Below are positions 31,922-44,254 of a stretch of DNA of 64,000 nt, one piece after another; the first letter of the stretch is position 1, and each line of letters opens with the position of its first letter. This DNA is from Mantis religiosa (Eukaryota > Arthropoda > Insecta > Mantodea > Mantidae), in contig CM060953.1 in assembly GCA_030765055.1 (NCBI GenBank), positions 17,211,518 to 17,275,517 of the forward strand, given 5' to 3'. The notes beneath the pieces were generated by a model. That model did not search any database. It was not told where the DNA came from and saw only the letters and a list, made by a program, of their open reading frames with translations. Position numbers and translations under genes: made by a program.

Positions 31922-32419
31922 AGGCACTAAATTTAAATGCCCAGTTTAGTATTTAACCGACACACACTCAGGTGAGACGTTATATAAATGTGTGCTAGGT
32001 AAGTGATAAAGCAGGCTTTTTTAGTTGTTAATGAACGGCCCAGAGAGAGCTTTAGTTGACAATCAAATTGACAGATGGTAATGTTCCAACCTCGCCTAGC
32101 TGTGAAGAGATGGCGCCACCTGTAATATCCTTCCGCGGTGAAGAAAATTTGTAATTATTTACAAACGCTTAAAACGAATTGTGTTTACTCTCTTTCCATG
32201 TCCTTTACGTTGATTTGCTTTTAAGCGTATGAAAGTAAATAGTAATTAGAATGTATTTTGACACAAATTTGACGGAAAAAATTTCCTGTATGAGAATATA
32301 AGTCTTCTGAATTAAATATATAAACCACAATTTTATTTGTTGTATGATTTGAATTTATTAAGGTCGCATAAATGTCACATAATGTCGTGTGACCTCATAT
32401 CGTTATCACTTAGCCATAC
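31922..32419 (+). repeat. D end and A unit 15
   Basis: A core near 32102 with variant gagatggcgccacctg and ccgcgg. Ends in a junction atcgttatcacttagccat that also appears near 48032. Confidence 0.65.
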
Positions 32420-32774
32420 AACATATACCACATACGCGTGAAAGCCCCAAAGAGGAAGGCTACCGTTTAACCTCGGTAGGCCGCCAGGTAATCTTGCACA
32501 GCTACTACCTATGCAGGCTTGTACCCGTGAATTTTAATGGCTTCCCTCAGCCTCGTCCGGAGACCTATCGGATCTCCCACGGGTATCGCGAAACACTGTC
32601 CCTCGAGTCCAACCCAATCCGAGCAACTCCCATTCAAGGTGGGGCTCGCACGTTTGGCCCGAGGTTCCTCTAGTAACATCAGAGGTACCACGAGTGCTAG
32701 GTGTCCGTAGCATCAGTACCACGGACTGCTGGGTGAAGGGGAGCTCAAGGGGAGGGATCCCGTCCCCTACGGGG
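32420..32774. repeat. GC-rich module M1, 5'-truncated copy
   Basis: Starts mid-module (atataccacatacgcgtg) and ends ctacggg before gctatacacatgt (32775-32787). Confidence 0.6.
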
Positions 32775-32964
32775 GCTATACACATGTCGTGTTTTAATTA
32801 AAATCCTTGGAGTCGTTTTTGAGAAAACAAACTTGTTAAACAATTCCTATATATAAGGACTGTGATACAATGAAGCATAAAATTAATATAATTTCTAGTC
32901 GAACATATATTGCTAGTGTTTACCTAGATCACATTTCGTAAGGTCCCTCCTAACGTCCTCAACT
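32775..32964 (+). repeat. Z block, right part
   Basis: Empty SINE2 site gaagcataaaattaatataa near 32873, then acgtcctcaactaatgtcga. Confidence 0.65.
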
Positions 32965-33496
32965 AATGTCGACTTGTACAATGAGGTCAACCCGAAAGCC
33001 CTAAGACCCGGCCTCTATCAACCCGGAAGCGATAGAAAACTTCGGGGTGCTATTTGGTGCAGTACCTTCAGTCTAAGAACCCCCCCCCCCCCATCTGAAG
33101 ACAGGTGCAAGTGGATACGTCACATACGAGCGTCAACCCCTTCGGGTAGACTACCGAAAACCTCGGTTTGGCCACCTGTTAAACTAACACACCTTCTACT
33201 AATTCTGCAGGCTAGTCCTCGGGGCCTTTTAGGCAACCCTCTGCCCTATCCGAGCGGCAGAGATCTGGCCGGAGGTTTCCAATCTCGCGCGGGTGTCGGG
33301 AACACACTTCCCCTCGAGTCCAAACCAATCCGAGTGCTCCCATTCGGGAGGGGGTCGAATGTTCGGCCCGAGGCTCCTCTTCGTAACGACAGAAGTGTCT
33401 CGAGGGCTAAGTGCCCGTAGCGCCCGTACCAAGGCCTCGGAAACGATAGTGGCGTCTCCGTTGGTGTCTTGATAAACTTAAGGTTCTGAATCTTAG
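32965..33496. repeat. GC-rich module M2
   Basis: Open plus frame of 148 residues (32974-33420) with KWIRHIRASTPSGRLPKT and LLGNPLPYPSG. Run of C at 33070-33093. The frame is not maintained in the copies at 1330, 17140 and 49683, so it is treated as chance openness in GC-rich DNA. Confidence 0.5.
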
Positions 33497-33744
33497 TGCG
33501 CGGCGTGGCTGAGTGATTAAACCGCTCTACTCTCACCAAAGCTACCCGGGTTCTATCCTGTGCCACCAAAAAGTAAAATTTGTAATGACAACACGCTACT
33601 GGTGTAAGTTTCCTCTGGAAACTCCGGTTTCCTCCGACATCTCATTCCACCATTGCATCTTCATCTCTTGTAACATCAGTGTCACCGCCAACGGTGCCGT
33701 GTTTAGTAAAAGTGGGCTTTAAACACTACACATTTCATTTTAGG
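33497..33744 (+). repeat. SINE1 copy
   Basis: A-box gtggctgagtgattaaacc, B-box gggttctatcc (33549), end ctacacatttcatttta. Confidence 0.78.
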
Positions 33745-34020
33745 TTCTCTTCAAAAGTCGCGTCAAAATTGAGCATTTTCTCCATACTGCGTGGTTAATT
33801 CAGTTGGACACTGAACACTTTTTAATAAAGGTATTTATTGTTCTATATCGTGATTCTCATTTCATAAATGGTACGCTACTGCTAATGTCACTGTTCTTGA
33901 TGTTTGTAAGACACACTTTAAGCCTAATGTTCAACTTACTTTTGTTTCTGTTGACAGTCTTTGCAGGTTATACGGTACATACTTGGGTTTTTGTCTGTGG
34001 GGTTTTGCTTTGTATTAACT
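33745..34020 (-). pseudogene. PLE 3' fragment
   Basis: Minus-strand NPTDKNPS and MYRITCKDC-like residues, then a deletion before the YIG half. Same context as 17795-18110. Confidence 0.58.
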
Positions 34021-34329
34021 ATAAGATTTTAAAAGAAGTACATTTAAATTGTTGTGTGGGGCCAAATTTATACGTTGTTATGGAAAATTTGTGTAGCCCT
34101 GCGATGGTAAACACTAGCAATTTATGGAGCATCGAGCACTAATACGTCTTAAATTTATGTTAATTTTAGAACAATATTACACCTAAGGACCTGTTGTGTA
34201 AGACGGCAAATTACATCGAAGAATTCTTGCAAGGCACTGAATCTAAATGCGCAGTTTAGAGTTTAACCGACACACAGACGTTAAAAGTTTTATAAATGCT
34301 TACCATGTATGTATGTTGTCATGACACGC
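34021..34329 (+). repeat. D block, unit 16, truncated in A
   Basis: gtagccctgcgatggtaaac and acacagacgttaaaag, ending atgacacgct where the older segmental repeat A' is joined. Confidence 0.7.
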
Positions 34330-34435
34330 TCTTATTGTATGGCCATTTGACTGCAATAAAAGTTTATTATATAAGTAATTATTACTGTTATCTGTAGCAA
34401 CACAGATTACTAACACCCGAAAATTAGGATAATAT
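34330..34435. repeat. Unclassified segment preceding LTR family 2
   Basis: Copy of 5730-5841, start of the A' duplication. Confidence 0.5.
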
Positions 34436-34730
34436 TGAGTCTCTGTGGATTACGTACATTCGGGAATCCGGCTTTCAGAAATATAAAACCACTTCTGTTG
34501 CAGTAAAAGGACGTGAAATTAACAATCAGCATTCTTCAAGATGGAGTCGGTTAAAGAAGTCACTTCGGTACACTTCAAACTTCGACTGTCACAATAACCA
34601 TCATAAAACTGCTGTTCTAACACCTGCGCGGTATTCGTAGCCACCAGCCATTGTTTCTAGAATGCCGGGCAACAACAATAGACTGAAGTATCTGGAGTCT
34701 CTCTCTGTGTCTTTCTCTTCTGCCCACGAG
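34436..34730 (-). mobile_element. Solo-LTR fragment, LTR family 2
   Basis: tgagtctctgtggattacg to ctcttctgcccacgag. Truncated at the same place as the copies at 5842 and 53761, so truncation predates duplication. Confidence 0.52.
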
Positions 34731-34853
34731 CCCTGAATACTTTTTAATAAATGTATTTGTTGTTCAATATCGTGATGCCTATTCCATAAATGGTACGCTA
34801 CTGCCGATTTGTCTGTTCTTGAAGTTTCTAAAATACTCTTTAAGTCTAATGTT
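34731..34853 (-). pseudogene. PLE C-terminal fragment
   Basis: Same as 6070-6192 (ccataaatggtacgctactg). Confidence 0.55.
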
Positions 34854-35424
34854 CAATGACACGCTCCTTTAGTTCTTTATTCACCGTCAGGAGGCAACTT
34901 TAGTTGAGAAACAAACTGACAGATGCTAATGTTCCAACCTCGTCTTCCTCTCCACAGATGGCACAACCAGTAATATCCTGCCGCGGTGAAGAAAATTCAT
35001 AATTCTTTACAAACTTTTAATATGAACTGCATTTATGCTCTTTGAGTATACTTTAAGTTTGTTTGTATTTAACGGTATGAGAGTAAACAGTAATTAGATT
35101 GTACTTTGACACAAATTTGATCGCAAACGTAATTCTATTCTTGAATAGAAGTCTTCTGAATTAAATATATGAGCCACAATTTTTGTAATTGTTTGTCATT
35201 GTAAGATTTCCATTCTAATAAACTTAATTTATAAATTTTTGCTGTATAATTATAGTACCTTAAGGTTTGCAACAGGTTTCCATCACAACATGACTAGTAA
35301 CAGGGTTTGGAAAATTTTCAGCCTTCCGTTGCCCTTGGCTGCTATTGGCCACGCAGTGCTCCTTAAAGGATGAAATATTTACATGACAGCTTTGATGAGA
35401 GTCTCTTACCTGCTTTTCCTGGTC
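34854..35424 (+). repeat. A-B unit 17
   Basis: A core near 34952 (cagatggcacaaccag, ccgcgg). Corresponds to the portion deleted from copy A near 6260. Confidence 0.7.
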
Positions 35425-35709
35425 TTCAATAACACTTGGTAGAGTATGTCACAGAGCCGAATATAATACAACGCTGTGTGGAAACATTTGTTTTCCATCT
35501 TCTAGGTTTTCCAATTACAGTTGAGTGATATACAAAAAAGAGACGATTAGTGCTACTGTCAGAAAATTCTAGATATCTTTCATTTGTCACGAAATGAATG
35601 TTATACATGTATAGCGTTTAAATTAAAATCTTTGGAGTCTTTGTTGATAAGATCAAACATTTTGAAACATATCTAAGAGTTAAGGACTATGATACAATGA
35701 AGCACAAAA
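35425..35709 (+). repeat. Z block, left part
   Basis: cacttggtagagtatgtcac to aagcacaaaa (35700-35709). Confidence 0.7.
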
Positions 35710-35982
35710 TCCCGCCTCGGTAACGTAGATGGTGGCGTGTCTTTCTCACAGTCAAGAGTTTAAAAGTTCACGTTCAAGTTACAATCTCGGTCACGGTGAG
35801 CTACCTGGATGAAGTTTTTTTTGGGGTTTTCCCTTATCCTTAAAGACGATTGTGGGGTAGCTCTAAGGTCAATGGACCCCGGACTCATTTCTGTATCATT
35901 TCCCCAATCTCATTCACCGTGCGATATGAGTTAACGTTGTAGGACCTAAAATTACAAAAATAAATAGTCATATAAATAAATA
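35710..35982 (+). repeat. SINE2 copy with 10-bp target duplication
   Basis: tcccgcctcggtaacgtaga to tataaataaat. Flanks aagcacaaaa (35700-35709) and aagcacaaaa (35983-35992), identical. Confidence 0.86.
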
Positions 35983-36159
35983 AAGCACAAAATTAATATA
36001 ATTTTTAGTCGAACTTGCTCCCGATGCTCCCTATATTGCTTGTGTTTACCTTTATCACGTTTCTTTAGGACTTTCCTAATATCCTCAGCTGATAAACTAA
36101 TTGGGGGCGATAGCGGCGCCTGTGCTTTTACCTTGATTGACTTGATAATCAGATACTTT
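35983..36159 (+). repeat. Z block, right part
   Basis: Runs through atcctcagctgataaactaa to gataatcagatacttt. Confidence 0.6.
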
Positions 36160-36410
36160 GGCCGCGCCGTGTTTGAGTTGTTAGACCACTCGTCTCTCAC
36201 CATGGCGGCCCGGGTTCCAATCGCAGCGAACGCAAAAGTGATATTTGTGACGGACAACACGGTTCTGGGGCGAGTTTTCACCGGCTTCTCAGTTTTTCTT
36301 CCACCATCTCATTACACTAGTACTCCAACTCATGTGTCATTAGTGTCTCACCGCCTGTGGTGCCGTATGTAGCAAAACCGGACGTTAAACACTACACATT
36401 TCATTTTAGG
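36160..36410 (+). repeat. SINE1 copy
   Basis: Head ggccgcgccgtgtttgagtt, B-box-like cgggttccaatcgc, end ctacacatttcatttta. Confidence 0.8.
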
Positions 36411-37257
36411 TTCTCTTCTAAAGCGGAGCTTCGGTGAAGGAAAAGGCGTTCCTTTGCAAAAGGTGTGTAGCCCTGTGATGGTAAAAGCTAGCAATATATG
36501 AAGCATCGAGTATCAGTTCGACTCAAAAGTATACTAATTTTCAAAAAAAGTTACAAATAAGGACCTGTTGTGCAGACGGCTTATTCCATTGAACAGTTCT
36601 TGCAAGGCAGTGAATGTAAATGTACAGTTTAGTATTTAACAGACACACAGACGCACACATTTTGATGAATATAAAGCATATACGTCCTAAAGACATGCTT
36701 TTTACTTCTTAATTTTCCGCCATTTTGACACACCAAGTGAAAGATGGTAATGGTCCTACCTCGTCTTGCCGTCCACAGATGGCTCCAGCTGTAATATCCT
36801 ACCGCGGCAGAGAAAATTTGTAATTATTTACAAAGTTTTAAAACGAACTGTATGTATAATGTTCGTTTGTGCATTGGGTTTATTCGCCTTTCACAGAATA
36901 AAAGTAAACACTAATTAGAATGTATTTTGACAAAAATTTGTCCTATGAGGTTATTCTGCATGAGAATGGAATAATGTGAATTAACTATATAAACCACAAA
37001 CTTTTTAACTTTTTTCGTGGTATTCCGCGTAATAAGGACAGATATTATCAAACACTGTGGTTGTGCAATTATAGTGTCCTAAGAGCGTCTCTTCTGCTGC
37101 TGGATTCATTGTATGATTTCAATTAATTAGAAGTAAACTTACAAATGTTTTTGCCGTAGAGTTATGGTACCTTGAGGTTTGCAACAAGTTTATATCTCAA
37201 GAGTTTGGAATAATATCACGCTTCCGTCGCCCGTAGCTGCTATTGGCCACGCAATGC
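36411..37257 (+). repeat. D-A-B unit 18
   Basis: A core near 36772 (cagatggctccagctg, ccgcgg). B block longer than unit 4, keeping tgtttttgccgtagagtt. Confidence 0.7.
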
Positions 37258-37741
37258 TTCCAGCAGATCAGCAGAAGAGACGAATTGTCTAGGTTTACCT
37301 GTACGGAGTGTTTGCTTCCCAGCATCTAGCTGCTTAGTGCGACTTTATCTGGGCAGTATAATAGATTTGTCGTGTGTCTTGGGCAGTGTCATGTCTAGCC
37401 TTAAATTGGCGCTATTGCCCCGTGAGAGATGTGCGCCCAGAGCTGGCTGAGCGCTTCCGCCTGCCTGTGAGGAATCTGAGCACAGTCCGCTTGACAGAAT
37501 AGAGGGAAGGAACAAGTGTTCAGGTATGGGACTTAGCAAGCCCAGGTATGGAGTCAGGGGAAAGTAGCCCAGTTTAGTTCTGCTTACCCAAAGCATCTTT
37601 GGGCGACCGCTAGCTCGGTCGACGGCGAGGAACCCTTGTGACGTAACGGACAAAGGTTTTCACCAGGTTATTAGGATAGGAGTCGAGCTTACTGTAGATC
37701 TCACCCGCACAACGTCCACAATGTACGGGACTCCGGAATAG
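37258..37741. mobile_element. Unclassified insertion, copy of 8130-8634
   Basis: Flanked by tgcttc on each side. A 102-residue minus frame (37345-37653) is open here but broken in the other copies. No recognised family. Confidence 0.58.
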
Positions 37742-37959
37742 GTGCTTCTTGGACACTGAAGTATTTAAGTGAAAACTTTGATGCGAGTCTCTTACTTGTT
37801 TTCCCTGGTCTTTAATAGCAGTGATATCTCACTTCACTCCCTCAAGAGTCACTGGATCGTTTATTTCACGTGTCGCCAATTAGGGAAGCCGTACAGTTAG
37901 TCTCCAACAAGTTAAATACTCTAGTTCTAGAAATGTGTTTCACTTACACACAACTTAAC
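37742..37959 (+). repeat. B block, unit 18 (continued)
   Basis: tgcttcttggacactgaag to cttaacagagttaacaat. Confidence 0.6.
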
Positions 37960-38590
37960 AGAGTTAACAATTTTGCCTTTCATCATACTTTTATTTCTTC
38001 TACGTTTGACACATCGTCGTCTGTTGAGTCATTGCCATCATCATTATTTCCATCTCATGGTCTTCAATTATAATTCTTTCAATATTTTCTTCCTTTAGTG
38101 CATTCTTTCCTAATAGTGATCTTTTATTTAATCCACATTATGACATACCTTTGCCCATTTCATTTGTCCGATATGCTCACATGTCTGCCGGTACAACATT
38201 TCAGCTATCATTTTAAAACTCACATTTCTGGAAGCATTCTTTTGTTCGGCATCTGTCCATATACATTCTATAGGATTCAGATGCGGATATTACGTAGGAA
38301 GCCTTATGGTTGCATGACAATATTTGGTCAATCAAAGTGTCTTTCTGAGTCGGTTTGTTAGCTGGAAATAAATCATACAATTTTCTTTTCGTGCTAGCGT
38401 CATCACTTGGAATATTGTGAATTTCTAAACAAGAAAGCATGCCTTCCCTTAAAGAACTTGACGTTGGAGGTTTATCTACTTGTGTATTATGGTAAGAGAC
38501 ACTATCTATTCCTAGCACCGAGTTAAGGGGTAAATTAGGAATTAACATTATGATTAACCATTTAACATAATTTCAGTATTCATTTGTCTA
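37960..38590 (-). pseudogene. DDE_3-type transposase remnant, longest frame
   Basis: A 111-residue minus frame (38213-38548) reads IPNLPLNSVLGIDSVSYHNT, then QVDKPPTSSSLREGML, IHNIP, KPTQKDTLIDQI and SYRMYMDRC. The second catalytic Asp (IDSVSYH) is present. The position expected for the last acidic residue (NPIE in relatives) is not preserved. Downstream stops precede the tail. Confidence 0.75.
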
Positions 38591-39060
38591 TGAACATTTA
38601 ATAGGCGTATGACTGTCATAGCACATTACAGTCAACTAAACTGGGGGACCATGCGGGACTTATACATGAAACTACTATGTTACACATTTACAGAAAACGC
38701 TGTTTTAATTGTTCATTAACCGTCAAGAGAGGAACTTTGCTTGACCAGCAAATTGACAACACAGTATTGTGCTACGAGCTCATATTGCTGTCCATAGATG
38801 GCTCCACCTGTAATATCTTGCCACGATGAAGAAAAATGATAATTATTTACAAGGTTTTAAAACGAACTATATTTCTACTGTTGCACATCCCTTAGGTTTA
38901 TTTGTTTTCTGCCTTATGAAGATAAACAATAGTTAAAATGTATTTCGGTAGAAATGTTACCGAAAAAAATATTTCTGTGTGGGAATGAAAGTCTTGTAAG
39001 TTAAGTATATTATCTACAATTTTTAGTTATTTCCTCTGGGAGTTGGTTCAATTCTAAGTT
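38591..39060 (+). repeat. A block, unit 19
   Basis: Core near 38801 (tagatggctccacctg, ccacga). Confidence 0.65.
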
Positions 39061-40719
39061 CGCAATTTTTACCACTGTGGGATAGCAGTATGCTTAGTCA
39101 TCGGACTCTAAATGAAATTAGGAAAAATCGCAATCAAGTTGCCCGTAACTGCTATAGATGCATTCCTTTTACTTTACTCAAATGATCGTATAATTTAATA
39201 CCGTTAGTACTTATGGATATAAAATGTTTCGTGGGCTTTGACTGCGGCTTACGACTTTGTATAGCTTTCATAAAGTTTATTAAAGCTTACCTTACATATT
39301 ATTATCTGTAGCAATACAACAACTAGGATAACATAAAATGTTACTTAGGCGTTCAAAGTCAATATTTACTTGTATACATTTATTGTAACATTCCCGCAGC
39401 GTGTCAGATGACCTCCTACTGATGTTGACGCTAAACAATTCATTTTGTCATTCTAGGTAGGAATTACTGAAATATCGCTTATGATTTTCTTAGCTACTTT
39501 GTTTCCATAGTTACCGCAGTTCTAGAGGATGGTATTGAATAACACTGAAATAATTTCAGCGATTGTAGACGTGACTAATATAAACAAGTTAGGATAGGCA
39601 AAGCATAGTAATGGCTAAACATAATGCAGTTACTTTTCTTAGACCTATGTGGTGTAAGAAGCTGATAAATTGGTATTTAAACAAGGTGGATGAAAATATT
39701 AGAATAGAATGTCTTTAAAACTGCTTCTCGAATTAACTCGTTACTGGCGTTTTCAAGAGTTAATGTCTCCAATATCTCAAAACTAGGACTAATCACCTGC
39801 CAGTGCGACACTGTACAGCGATTAACTTCCTTCTTGTATCATGTAGCCCTCTGCATTTATGTTTCTTTAACAGTTCTGATAGCCCAATACGTAATAGCGA
39901 AGATTGTTACTCCAAATATCATTGGTTCGGTTCCTGCAATGTAGTTAAGTTCTTGCTTTTTTCAATACATTTCTCAGAAGAAAGTCTAACTCCCTAATAA
40001 CAGCAACACGTGAAACTCTTCGAAAGGTATAAGGAATTGTGTACAGAGTACGACAGTCATATGTTCGCCGCTGTCAACTTTTTATTGAAAACGCAGTCGC
40101 CATTTCGAGCAGTTTGTATAAACCTGATGTAAAGAGTTGCATTTACTTTTACTTTATGTAAGTTCGTTCATCCTTTAAGCCATCTCCAATTTAGATGTAG
40201 AACATCTTAAGGTATTAAGCAGGATTTAACCTTTGTTAAAAAGAATTGTAATTAATTCCACAACAAAGTCAAATTACTCCGTAAAATATGTAAATTCAAT
40301 CAAAAATTAACAGCTTGAACGAAACATAAGCAAACTACCAAACAAAAAATGAAAAAAATTAAACTATCAAGAAAAGTGGAGACTCTAAGCCTTGAAGTTT
40401 CAGTTCAAATCTAATGTTATAGCTATTTCACCAGAGGGAGTGCTCCGGCAAGTCTCTTCACTTTCATGTGTTATGTACTCAAACGTTATTATCACTTGCA
40501 GTGTCGCACTGGTACTTTAGAACCTTTCCGCCGTAAGTTCCACATATGGACCAACACACAAATTACTTTTTTAAGATATCTCTACTTGCTCTGAAAATAT
40601 TTCCTGTATTTAGCTCCCTGTATACTTATATTAAGGACCTCTTGTTTGGTTAAGTGATTTAGCCCTTCTCACTCACATTTCTCAACATTTCAATAATCTT
40701 AATCGTCATTTTCTCAGGA
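39061..40719. repeat. E block
   Basis: Uninterrupted copy of 10021-11640, including the empty PLE2 site ggtataaggaattgtgtaca near 40026. Confidence 0.6.
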
Positions 40720-41870
40720 AGTTCCACAACATAGTTCCTATGCATGACATGGTTAGGTTATTGGTAAACATGACAGAAGTATGGAAATCCCATCTGATGA
40801 AAAAAGAGTTTCATCAATTTGCATTTCTAAGATCTCTTCCCAATATTTCTGTAACAAACCTGAACAAATATACTGTTCTGTTAGATAACGTAAAGAGGGA
40901 GCTTAAAGTAGGCGATTCAGTGATTTTAAATCCATGTAAAATGATTTTGCTCTGTTTGCTGATATTCTTGCAATAGATTTACATAAGCTTAAACCAGAAT
41001 TATAGTAGAAAGTCGCTGATTTACAATGTGATACATATATTCAATTTCAATGTAAGGATTTAACTGATTTGGATATATTTAAACATCTGAAAGCAGATAC
41101 ATATCCATCTCTTAGATCGTAGCAGCTATGTTTCGATCCACATATTGTGACTCTGTGTGTTCGTAGAATCAAAGTTCCAAGTTACAGAAATTCCAAATGT
41201 TCTTTATTTCTGTAGAAATACGCTCTGTTCTATTCTTACAGTAGTAGCATTACGTCACATACACAATCACATTCTACCAAGGTCGATGACCACAACAACA
41301 GCGTTCTGATTACATCTGTTTACTACATCTGCTCTCGTTACAATACTCTACAACTGTTTACTCCTACTGCTCTGTTTACGACTGCCTCTTCACGAGTCGC
41401 CGCTTCCTTAAATACCTCATTGATAATTCGAGACTGTTCTGTAACAATCACTAGATTTTTCTGGAACAAACAACAAATCGAATGTTCTATAAAACAATCA
41501 AGACGTCACCAGAATGTTTCAATTACCTTACTTATCTGTGTCAGTAAATCTTTTATCTCCGCTATCTTTATATATTTTTGTAGACTCTTTATTTCCACAC
41601 TGTCTGCCTATCAGTTCCTTTGTGTAAACAACCCTCGCGAACCCTTTTAGCGCGTACGCCGCCAGTAGTAAGAAGCGTTTTGGTCCAATATATATGTCAA
41701 CAAATATTTTCCAAAATAAAACTTATAAAATCGATGCAGTAAACCCGAATAACAAATGATAATTTACGTGATGTACCGAGAGTGTCTATTTGAAATACAT
41801 CACTAGATCTTTATGACACGTTACAAATAGAAGTGAAGTGGAATATGTTTCACAAATAACAAACTTACCT
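40720..41870 (+). pseudogene. hAT transposase C-terminus, split by a solo LTR
   Basis: An open frame (40740-40976) gives NMTEVWKSHLMKKEFHQF and NLNKYTVLLDNVKREL, then frameshifts to LQCDTYIQFQCKDL and KADTYPSLRS. The LTR at 41146-41702 interrupts the S-T-Y motif, and QIFSKIKL resumes immediately after it. RITNDNLRDVPRVSI follows near 41750. Same architecture as 11641-12745, so the LTR was inserted before the duplication. Confidence 0.72.
41146..41702 (-). mobile_element. Solo LTR inside the hAT relic
   Basis: tgtgactctgtgtgttcgta to atatatatgtcaaca (557 bp), TGT...ACA ends. Confidence 0.6.
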
Positions 41871-42062
41871 AAGGTATCGTAGACCAAAATAAATGGAACG
41901 TATATGTACTATTGCTTAATTTAGTAGTAGCTGGTACTCCACTGACTCTGAACGAAGGTAAATTCCTTCACCTGTTCGACATTACGTCATGTGCTCTGCG
42001 GGTTGAATACTGAGACATCATACTTCTCCCTCATTGAGTACATGCTTGCCTATAGCCAGTTT
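41871..42062. repeat. Unidentified linker, copy of 12746-12990
   Basis: Ends at gccagtttagttcttaaag, where block C' begins. Confidence 0.45.
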
Positions 42063-42384
42063 AGTTCTTAAAGAACTTGACGTTGTAGGTTTATCTGCTT
42101 GTGAATTATGGTAAGAGACATTACATTTTGCTAGCACTGAGTTAAGGGGTAAATTAGGATTTAACATTGTGATTAACCATTTAACATAATTACAGTATTC
42201 ATTTGTTAATACATAATTGATAGGCATATGACTGTCACTGTACATTACAGTCCACTGTACTTGGTAGGGGGGAGGGTTACTGAGTATAGGAGCTACAAAG
42301 AGACAGAAGAGAAAGGTACATGTCAACTCGCGGAAGATGAAAATCAGTGTTCTGGAAACATTGCGCGACTGTACATGAAACTAC
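42063..42384 (-). pseudogene. DDE_3 transposase, N-side fragment
   Basis: A 102-residue minus frame (42018-42326) contains EYCNYVKWLITMLNPNLPLN and CNVSYHNSQADKPTTSSS. The segment before the DNAxYH motif (xNYxKWLxxxLxPNLPxNS) is best seen here. Catalytic Asp lost (AKCNVSYHN). The C-terminal part was never copied. Confidence 0.7.
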
Positions 42385-42990
42385 TAATTTACAGGATACG
42401 ATTCTTTAAATCTTAATTAACCGTCAAGAGAGGAATTTTGGTTGACAAGTAAATTGAGATAAAATTCCGTTCCTACTCCGTCTTGCTGTTCACAGATGGC
42501 TCCACCTGTAATATAATACCGCGGTGAAGAAAACTGCCAATTATTTACGAAGTTTTAAATTAAGTGTGTTTGTACTCTTCCAAGTGCATTAGGTTTATTT
42601 GATTATTACTTCACGAAAACAAACAATAATTAAAACTTATTTTGATAGAAATTTGAACGAATAGATAATTCTGTGTCGGAATGGAAGACAGGCGTACAGA
42701 ACCACGGATAAAATAAAGGATTCTGAGTTTTTGTCTATGGGTTTCTGTATTATCATAAGCGATTTCCAAGAACGAATTGAATTTCTTTACAATGAATTTG
42801 TTCTTTAGGAGCATAGAAGCATTTTCATTTGAAAAAGGTGTGTCGTCCTGGAATGTAAAACAATCGCGATATATGGAGCATGGGTTACCAGCTATTTCGA
42901 CTTACAATTATATTAATCTTCGAAATATGTTACATATTGAAGCAGTTATTTTAGATATTTTATGCTTTTCAGAGTAACAGTTGGAGGAAT
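42385..42990 (+). repeat. A block then D block (unit 20)
   Basis: A core near 42488 (cagatggctccacctg, ccgcgg intact), then D-type cgtcctggaatgtaaaaca. Copy of unit 11. Confidence 0.62.
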
Positions 42991-43429
42991 TGTAATGTTT
43001 AATAAAATAGATAAAATGTAAGGTGAGTTGTGTGTAACCATGACAACCTCAAATGAGAGGAAATTGCTAGCTAAAAGTTTTACAGATCTTGCTTCTGCTT
43101 AAGAACGTCGTAGGAGAAAGACGTACATTTGTCTGTCCCAGATTATGCAGAATTATTGTAAGTGTGTATCTAAGATGAACAAATCGCATGTGTAAGAAAG
43201 AAATAGTTTTGGCTTTACTCTTCGTCAGATCATTGAAGTGTGAACATGTGTAATACCGATCTGCAAGTTCGCAGAATATTAATCTGAAATGATTTAGTAT
43301 TGAGTATTTTATAAATGGATATAATCTTAACATTGCGCCAAGGCATACTTCCTCAAGATTGACACATAAGGTGCTTGTCTTCCATCTTCAGCGCATTTTG
43401 TACCAAATTATTCAGCTTCAACATAAGGA
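42991..43429. other. Unidentified segment, copy of 25581-26039
   Basis: Holds the partner of the 25688-25942 frame (43067-43333, 88 residues). Frames differ at one end. No known domain. Confidence 0.4.
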
Positions 43430-44254
43430 CCTGTTGTAGGAGATGGCAAAATACATTGAAAAACTCTGGCAAGGCAGTGAATTCAAATGCCAAGTTTAGT
43501 ACTTAACCGACACACAGAGGTGAAAAGATTTATGAATACGTACCACGTAAGTGATAAAGACAAGCCATTTTAGTTCTTAATTAAACTCCAGGGGAGAACT
43601 TTGATTCAAATTGACAAACGCTAATGTTCCCACGTCTTGCTGTCCACAGATGGCTCCACCTGTAATATCCTGCCACGTTGAGGAAAATTCGTAATTATTT
43701 GCAAATGTTTGATATGAACTGCATTTATACTCTTTGCTTATACTTTAACTTTGTTTGCAATTAACTGTATGAAAGTAAACGGTAATTATATTGTATATTG
43801 ACACCATTTTGACCGCAAACGTAATTCTGTACAAGAATGGATGTCTTCTGAGTTAAATATAAGAGCCACAATTTTGATAACTGTGTTTCATTGAATGATT
43901 TGAATTATCTAGAGTTATATTGTAAATAATTTTGCTGTACAGTTATAGTACTTTGAGGTTTCCAACAAGCTTCTACCACATGAGTTTAGACTAATAACAC
44001 GCTTCCGTTGCCCGTAGCTGTTATTGGCAACGCAACACTTCTAACTCTCTAATATTGAAATGAAAGCTTTGATGCGAATCTCTAACCTGTTTTCGCAGGT
44101 CATCAAAAGCAGTGATATCTCACTGTGCTAGCATCACTCCGTCAAGAGTCACTGGATTTTTTATTTCATGTGTTGTTACTTACAGTCCACCTCCAACAAA
44201 TTAAATCATATGGTTCCAGAAAGGTTTTTCACTTACACACAACTTAACAGAGTT
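43430..44254 (+). repeat. D-A-B unit 21
   Basis: A core near 43641 (cagatggctccacctg, ccacgt). Confidence 0.68.

Larger units (their letters stand above)
32400..34330. repeat. Segmental repeat B', paired with 16150-18370
   Basis: Same module order as 16150-18370 but without the extra SINE1 in M2, so it preserves the empty insertion site around 33070-33095, now a C-rich run. Confidence 0.8.
34330..42060. repeat. Older segmental repeat A', paired with 5730-12960
   Basis: The left breakpoint is visible near 34330, where a D/A unit (tgacacgct) joins directly to sequence corresponding to the middle of 5710-5740. The right breakpoint is near 42062, where the sequence switches to a transposase fragment matching 24657 onward. 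SINE2, the 505-bp-type insertion and the LTR inside hAT are all present, so those insertions predate this duplication. Confidence 0.88.

Noticed and set aside
32974..33420. 148-residue plus frame as a host gene
   Set aside because: Lies in GC-rich module M2, not maintained in the other three copies, and starts inside the Z/M2 junction.
37345..37653. 102-residue minus frame as a gene
   Set aside because: Broken in the two other copies (8130-8634, 56512-57016) and without any recognised motif.
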